Translations under genes and position numbers: made by a program
NCBI GenBank assembly: GCA_017979445.1
Contig: CM030706.1
Span: forward strand, 23,205,884-23,269,883
Reading direction: 5' to 3'
Length of the DNA: 64,000 nt
DNA from: Akebia trifoliata
Lineage: Eukaryota > Streptophyta > Magnoliopsida > Ranunculales > Lardizabalaceae
Notes under the pieces: generated by a model
Seen by the model: only the letters and a program-made list of their open reading frames with translations
What the model was told of the DNA's origin: nothing
Database searches by the model: none
In this document: positions 59,900 through 64,000 of the stretch, piece by piece
Layout: each line of letters opens with the position of its first letter
Position numbering within the stretch: the stretch's first letter is position 1

Positions 59900-60360
59900 C
59901 TCAGAACGAAGAAGATGATTGGTTCGGAATATAAATGGAATAGGCTATATTTTCTGGACTGTGATGAGCCAGTTCCTGCTTTGAGTGCTTCCATCTCTTT
60001 TTTATAGTGGCATTATCGCTTGGGTCACCCGTCATTGCAGAAGTTGCGTCAAATTGTTCCCATATTGAGTCCAATTTCAGTATTAGAATGTGAGGCTTGT
60101 CAGTTTGGCAAGCATCACCTTAATAGGTTTCCTCTTAGTCTAGAGAGTCGTCAATTGAATCCTTTTGATATAATTCATTTAGACATTTGGGGTAGTCCAT
60201 TTGATGTAGGCCATTCAGACATTCGTGTTAAATTTTTTCGTTTTGACAGTGTTTTTGAATATACCCAAAACTATATGGCACTGTTGAACGTAAACTTCGT
60301 CATCTTTTGGATGTCACTCGCACCTAATTGTATATCCTCGACCTTTTGCTTCTTCTGAAG
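59900..60360 (+). pseudogene. Copia GAG-pre-integrase domain and truncated integrase
   Basis: 'WHYRLGHPSLQKL' and 'LECEACQFGKHHLNRFP' (60010-60135) hold the HHCC zinc-binding residues. 'FDIIHLDIWG' begins the catalytic core. After about 60210 the core is not recognisable, and the sequence reaches RT within about 300 bp, so most of integrase is deleted. Confidence 0.8.
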
Positions 60361-60499
60361 GCCTTCCACATCCTTGCACACCGCCTTCATCCTTCACGTT
60401 ACCTATTGCATTGTGGAAAGATATTCGTTCCTGCACTCAACATCTTATTTCTAATTTTGTATCTTGTCATCGCCTTTCCTTTACTTTTTTGTTCCTAGT

Positions 60500-61460
60500 A
60501 CTTATCGCCAGGCTCTTACTTCTCTTGGATGGAAACTTGTTATGGATGACAAGATGCGTGCTCCTTATCAGAATCAGACATGGGATCTCACTACTCTTCC
60601 TTCCGGGAAGACCACTGTTGGTTGCCATTGGGTGCGGTAAAGTATTAACTTGATGGCTCTGTTGATTGTCTTAAGGCTCGATTGGTGGCTAAAGGGTATA
60701 CTCAGACTTGTGATGTAAACTATTGTGAGACCTTTTCACCTGTTGCTCTCCTCAACTCTGTTAGAATTCTTCTATTTGTCACAGTAAGTTTTAACTGGCC
60801 ACTTTACCAACTAGACATAAACAATGCATTCGTTCATGGAGATTTTCAAGAGGAAGTGTATATGGATTAGCACCCAGTTATGTAATTGAAGGGAATGAAC
60901 ATCTTGTATGTAGGCTGAAGAAGGCGTTGTATTAACTGAAACAGTCTCCACGTTCTTGGTTTGAAAATTTAGCTATGTGGTGCTTCTTTATGGTTTTCAG
61001 CGTTCCACCTCTGATCATTTTATATTTACTCGACATTCTACCTTAGGTACTATCGTTCTTATTGTGTATGTAGTTGACATTATTATCACTGGTAGTGAAT
61101 CTGTTAGTATTGCTCAGTTAAAGGCTCATTTGAGTACTCAGTATCATACAAAAGGCTTGGGCCTGCTTTGTTGTTTTCTTGGGATTGGGGTTGCATGTTC
61201 CAAGGATGGACTCACTCTGTGCCAAGTATATGTTGGACTTATTATTTGAGACGGGTACTCTAGGATCTCGTCCAGATGATACTCCCATGGATCCTTTTGT
61301 CAAGCTTGATGCTGAACAGGGAGAAGTTTTTAAGTATAATGGGAGGTACAGGCGGTTGGTTGGCAAGCTCATATATCTCACAGTTACTCATCCTAATATT
61401 GCTTATGTTGTGGAAGTGGTAAGTTGGTTTATGCATGCCCTTCGACAGCCTCATTGAGAA
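60500..61460 (+). pseudogene. Copia reverse transcriptase remnant
   Basis: It contains 'YKAR'-region variants followed by 'RLVAKGYTQTCDVNYCETFSPVA' and 'QLDINNAFVHGDFQEEVYM' (60682-60870), plus the palm. The usual YVDD is read as 'VYVVDIIITG' near 61065, so one of the two catalytic aspartates is Val. It ends with 'YRRLVGKLIYLTVTHPNIAY'. Several stops are present. Confidence 0.88.
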
Positions 61461-61960
61461 GCTATCTATCGTATTCTACGCTATCTGAAGAGTGCTTTTG
61501 GAAAGAGTGTCTTGTATCGTCTTTCCTCTTCCTTGACTATTTCTGAATACTTTAATGCTGATTGAGCCGGGAGTCATTTTGATTGTCGATCCACCTCTGA
61601 TTATTGCACCTTTGTTGGTAGAAATCTTGTTACTTGGTGTAGTAAGAAGCAAAATATTGTGGTTCGCTCTAATGCTGAAGCTGGATATTGTGTAATGATC
61701 CGCACTACTTTTGAGATGTTATGGGTTCATTCTTTTCTTCACAACATGGGTGTTGATGCTACATTAACTATGTAGATGTATTGTGACAATCATGCAACCA
61801 TCTTTATTGCCAACAACATTGTCTTCCATGAACGTACCAAGCATATTAAAGTTGATTGTCACTTTATTCGGGATTTACTCACGTGTAAATAGATTATCAC
61901 ACCCTATGTCAAGTTGAATGATCAGTTGGCTGATTTTCTTACTAAGCCCTTATCTTGCAT
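61461..61960 (+). pseudogene. Copia RNase H remnant
   Basis: Pieces such as 'SDYCTFVGRNLVTWCSKKQ', 'VRSNAEAGY' and '[13 protein letters not shown]' followed by 'HERTKHI' are the standard copia RNase H landmarks. Scattered in-frame stops occur (for example near 61563 and 61774). Confidence 0.85.
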
Positions 61961-62014
61961 ATCTTTTTCTTCTTTATGTATCAAGCTGGGCATCTTTGAT
62001 GTGTATGCTCCAGC

Positions 62015-62025
62015 TTGAGGGGGAG
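62015..62025 (+). other. Polypurine tract of the copia element
   Basis: ttgagggggag immediately before the 3' LTR. Confidence 0.8.
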
Positions 62026-62342
62026 TGTTAGAATTCTGCAGAATTTTTTCTTTTTGTGTGTCAGCCCTTAGGGTTGTTTCTATTATGTGCAACAACCCTA
62101 TGGGCCCTTTCTATTATGTGCGGCAGTCCTATGGGCCCCCTTTTGCTATTGGCGTATGTAATGGATTGATGGCCCCACATCTTTTTCTTATTATTGCTTT
62201 TTAACATATTAGAGGAGGAGTCGAACCCTACTGTTTTTATTATGTTCGGCTCTCTCTCTCTTTGTCTCCAATCTTCTCCTTCTCCTTATCTCTTCTCTTC
62301 TTCTTCTCTTCTATTTGCTCTAAACTGGTTTGATTCTCTACT
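62026..62342 (+). repeat. 3' LTR of the copia element
   Basis: 317 bp, matching 57683-58004 with many substitutions and a few small deletions. Confidence 0.88.
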
Positions 62343-63271
62343 AATCCCATTGACAAGTAAGTTGTAATGCGGAGACTGTCAATTTGTTGGGTTTCTATTT
62401 TCTGACATATGCTTATATTGATATCTTATACAAGTTTCGGTAATTTTGACATATCCTTCTGGATTTTTTGAGTGTACTGAGATGCTCTTCTAGGTTTTCA
62501 AACTGATGAAATATGCTCCTTGATTGCAGCCTTATGGGAGAGACTAACAGAAAATAACACCCTCGTCTTCAACCTCTTGCCAACGACACTTGGTTTTTCC
62601 CCCCAAAACCCATCTTTCTTGACCTTTGATTTATTGGAAAATTCCTCTAGGGTAAAAACTTCTTTTTTTATTGGTAAGCTTGTTTTTAATGAGATCAGTA
62701 ACTCATTGATAATGTGAATTGAACACAAGCATATGGTATTATCACTCATAGACTTTACCAACTAAGCTAACTAGCACGTTCGGGGTAAAAACTTCAATTA
62801 TTTTCTTCTCAGTGATTTACTTTGTAGTCCCTAGTCCTTGCCTAAAATCTCAACACTACAAAAATATTGAAGGAGTCACCTTGTTTTCAACCTCAAGGTT
62901 GAAGAAAATGGGCTTTTGGGGAAAAGACATGTCCTTTTAGTAATAGGTTGAAGATGAGAATACTTCGCTCATATTTGTCATCGTTCAGTAGTTTCTTACA
63001 GAAGATCATGGGGGCATTTCATCAGTTTGAAAATTAGTGGGTAATATAAACACCAAAATTTGGAAGGGTATGAAAAATTGCCCAAGAAATTTTGAAACTC
63101 TTAAATTTTCTGATTTAATTCAATGCTTAATAATGTTAAAAATCAGGATTTGATTGTTTTCTGAGGCAATATTTATTGGGTGGATTCGAAAGTAACTTTG
63201 GTTGGGCTCCGACTAACTCTGTGAATTTGCTATTTTATGTAGCTTATTCCATTCTCTTGTTCATTAAACAG
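62343..63271. other. Remaining part of CRS1 intron 1
   Basis: AT-rich, no gene. 'cactacaaaaatattg' at about 62852 resembles a CACTA end, but no partner was seen. Confidence 0.5.
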
Positions 63272-63785
63272 ATCAAGACTGGTGGGTTGGTAGTTTGGAG
63301 TAAGAAAGAATCCCTTGTTGTTTACAGAGGATGCAATTATGATTTAACTTCAAAAGCTTTTCCAAAGTTACATTCACGTCATGCTAGTTCTGTAGAAACA
63401 TTTCTCTCAGAAGTCAATCTTGTGAAAACTGAAGACAACGTTGCCATATCTAATATAGGAACTAAGGAAATTATCGTAGATGGACAGAATAGAGTGGAGG
63501 ATTCTCTTCCTACTTTTGTTGAAGAAAATTTAGCTCTTCAATCAGTCAATGGTACATTGTATGAGAGAGAAGCTGACAGATTATTGGACGGATTAGGGCC
63601 TCGTTTTGTTGACTGGTGGTATCCAAAGCCTCTTCCCGTAGATGCAGATTTGCTCCCAGAGGTAGTTCGTGGCTTTAGGACACCATTAAGGCGTTGTCCT
63701 CCCCATGTTAGACCAACTCTAACAAATGACGAGCTGACTTACTTGAGGAAGCTTGCTCGTCCTTTGCCTACTCATTTTGTTCTTG
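63272..63785 (+). CDS. CRS1: CRS1-like splicing factor, exon 2
   Basis: Continues in phase 0 with 'IKTGGLVVWSKKESLVVYRG', the C-terminal half of CRM domain 1 (residues 285 onward). It then runs through a variable acidic linker and 'EREADRLLDGLGPRFVDWWYPKPLPVDADLLPEVV', a segment highly conserved in CRS1 orthologues. It ends within CRM domain 2 ('LTNDELTYLRKLARPLPTHFVLG'). Donor ttcttg|GTAATT, phase 1. The open frame upstream of 63272 is intron. Confidence 0.87.
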
Positions 63786-63953
63786 GTAATTACTTTCCCT
63801 TATGCGAGCTTTACGTATCATTTCTCTGTGATTATCAGTTTTTTTTTTTTTTTGGTTATTTTTTTGCATAATGTAAGGTTTCTATGGATTCTACTTGTTT
63901 TCCTTAGCTTATAAAGGTTCTAATGATTTATGTTTAATCCTATCTCACAAAAG
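63786..63953 (+). other. Intron 2 of the CRS1-like gene
   Basis: 168 bp, GT...AG, with a T run of about 14 near 63839. Splicing it gives a seamless CRM domain 2. Confidence 0.8.
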
Positions 63954-64000
63954 GAAGAAACACAAAGCTTCAAGGATTGGCTTCTGCCATCATAAAGTTA
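63954..64000 (+). CDS. CRS1: CRS1-like splicing factor, exon 3 (partial)
   Basis: After the acceptor AG at 63952-63953 the phase-1 frame continues 'RNTKLQGLASAIIKL', the expected next part of CRM domain 2. The exon is cut by the window end; further CRM domains should follow. Confidence 0.8.

Larger units (their letters stand above)
57683..62342 (+). mobile_element. Decayed Ty1/copia retrotransposon in intron 1
   Basis: LTRs 57683-58004 and 62026-62342 start TGTTAGAATTCTG. The flanks are GATCC (57678-57682) and AATCC (62343-62347), four of five matching. The tRNA-Met-type primer site, gag, integrase zinc region, RT and RNase H follow in copia order. Stops, frameshifts, loss of most of the integrase core and a changed RT active site show it is dead. 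LTR divergence is roughly a tenth of positions, so it is much older than the Ogre-like element. Confidence 0.92.
56831..63271 (+). other. Intron 1 of the CRS1-like gene, enlarged by transposons
   Basis: The donor is GT at 56831 and the acceptor AG at 63270-63271, joining two halves of the first CRM domain exactly ('...AQEIIE' with 'IKTGGLVVWSKKE...'). It is 6.4 kb, of which about 4.7 kb is a copia element in the same orientation. The rest is AT-rich with a near-perfect hairpin at 57003-57150. Confidence 0.85.

Noticed and set aside
62690..62785. tRNA-like or SINE-like stretch ('accaactaagctaactagc')
   Set aside because: Only the D-arm-like part is visible; no acceptor stem or T-arm could be folded.
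62852..63031. Small CACTA MITE starting 'cactacaaaaatattg'
   Set aside because: The nearest TAGTG (63027) is not flanked by a matching duplication.
63176..63271. Upstream extension of the exon 2 reading frame
   Set aside because: The residues have no CRM similarity, and the AG at 63270-63271 joins the two CRM halves exactly, so this part is intron.
1..64000. CRISPR arrays, bacterial operons, rRNA genes
   Set aside because: None seen; the tandem repeats have variable AT spacers or none and lie within plant retroelements.

Overview
The window is nuclear DNA of a flowering plant, probably a eudicot. The evidence is an intron-containing gene for a chloroplast-targeted CRM-domain splicing factor, plant-type Ty3/gypsy and Ty1/copia retrotransposons, MITEs, and AT-rich intergenic DNA. 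I cannot narrow the species. There is one host gene, truncated by the window edge. Nearly everything else is transposable-element sequence, much of it nested.

Layout. 1-3221: AT-rich DNA with a 261-bp segment repeated at 13634-13892, a CACTA-like terminus at 262 and a MITE relic near 1707-1868. 3222-12861: old, internally deleted Tat-lineage Ty3/gypsy element on the minus strand, keeping part of RT, two RNase H domains, integrase, antisense ORFs and two tandem-repeat blocks; one LTR is split by another solo-LTR-like insertion. 12862-19156: gene-free, with a 130-bp tandem duplication. 19157-38828: a 19.7-kb Ogre/Tat-type Ty3/gypsy element on the minus strand with 2.06-kb LTRs, a perfect 5-bp target-site duplication (TGAAC), a tRNA-Arg-type primer site, an extra ORF1 upstream of gag, a 17-copy tandem repeat between ORF1 and gag, broken gag-pro-pol with two RNase H domains, and a captured fragment of a host HD-ZIP IV (PDF2/ATML1-type) START-domain gene between integrase and the 3' LTR. 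38834-47900: an LTR-like repeat-rich block, a double-foldback MITE with 9-bp target duplication, and a second element with 14-bp terminal inverted repeats. 47906-54454: a solo LTR with a second solo LTR of the same family inserted in it in the opposite orientation. 55979-64000: first three exons (the third cut by the window end) of a CRS1-like gene; its 6.4-kb first intron holds a decayed copia element (57683-62342) that itself carries a small TIR element.

The retroelements are autonomous in plan but not in fact: every pol copy seen has stops, frameshifts or catalytic-residue changes. The big Ogre-like element is nonetheless recent, because its two LTRs differ at only a few tens of positions over 2 kb. 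The only gene likely to make a functional product is the CRS1-like gene, expected to act in splicing of chloroplast group II introns. Splice sites and domain boundaries were read by eye; lineage names rest on family knowledge, not on searches.
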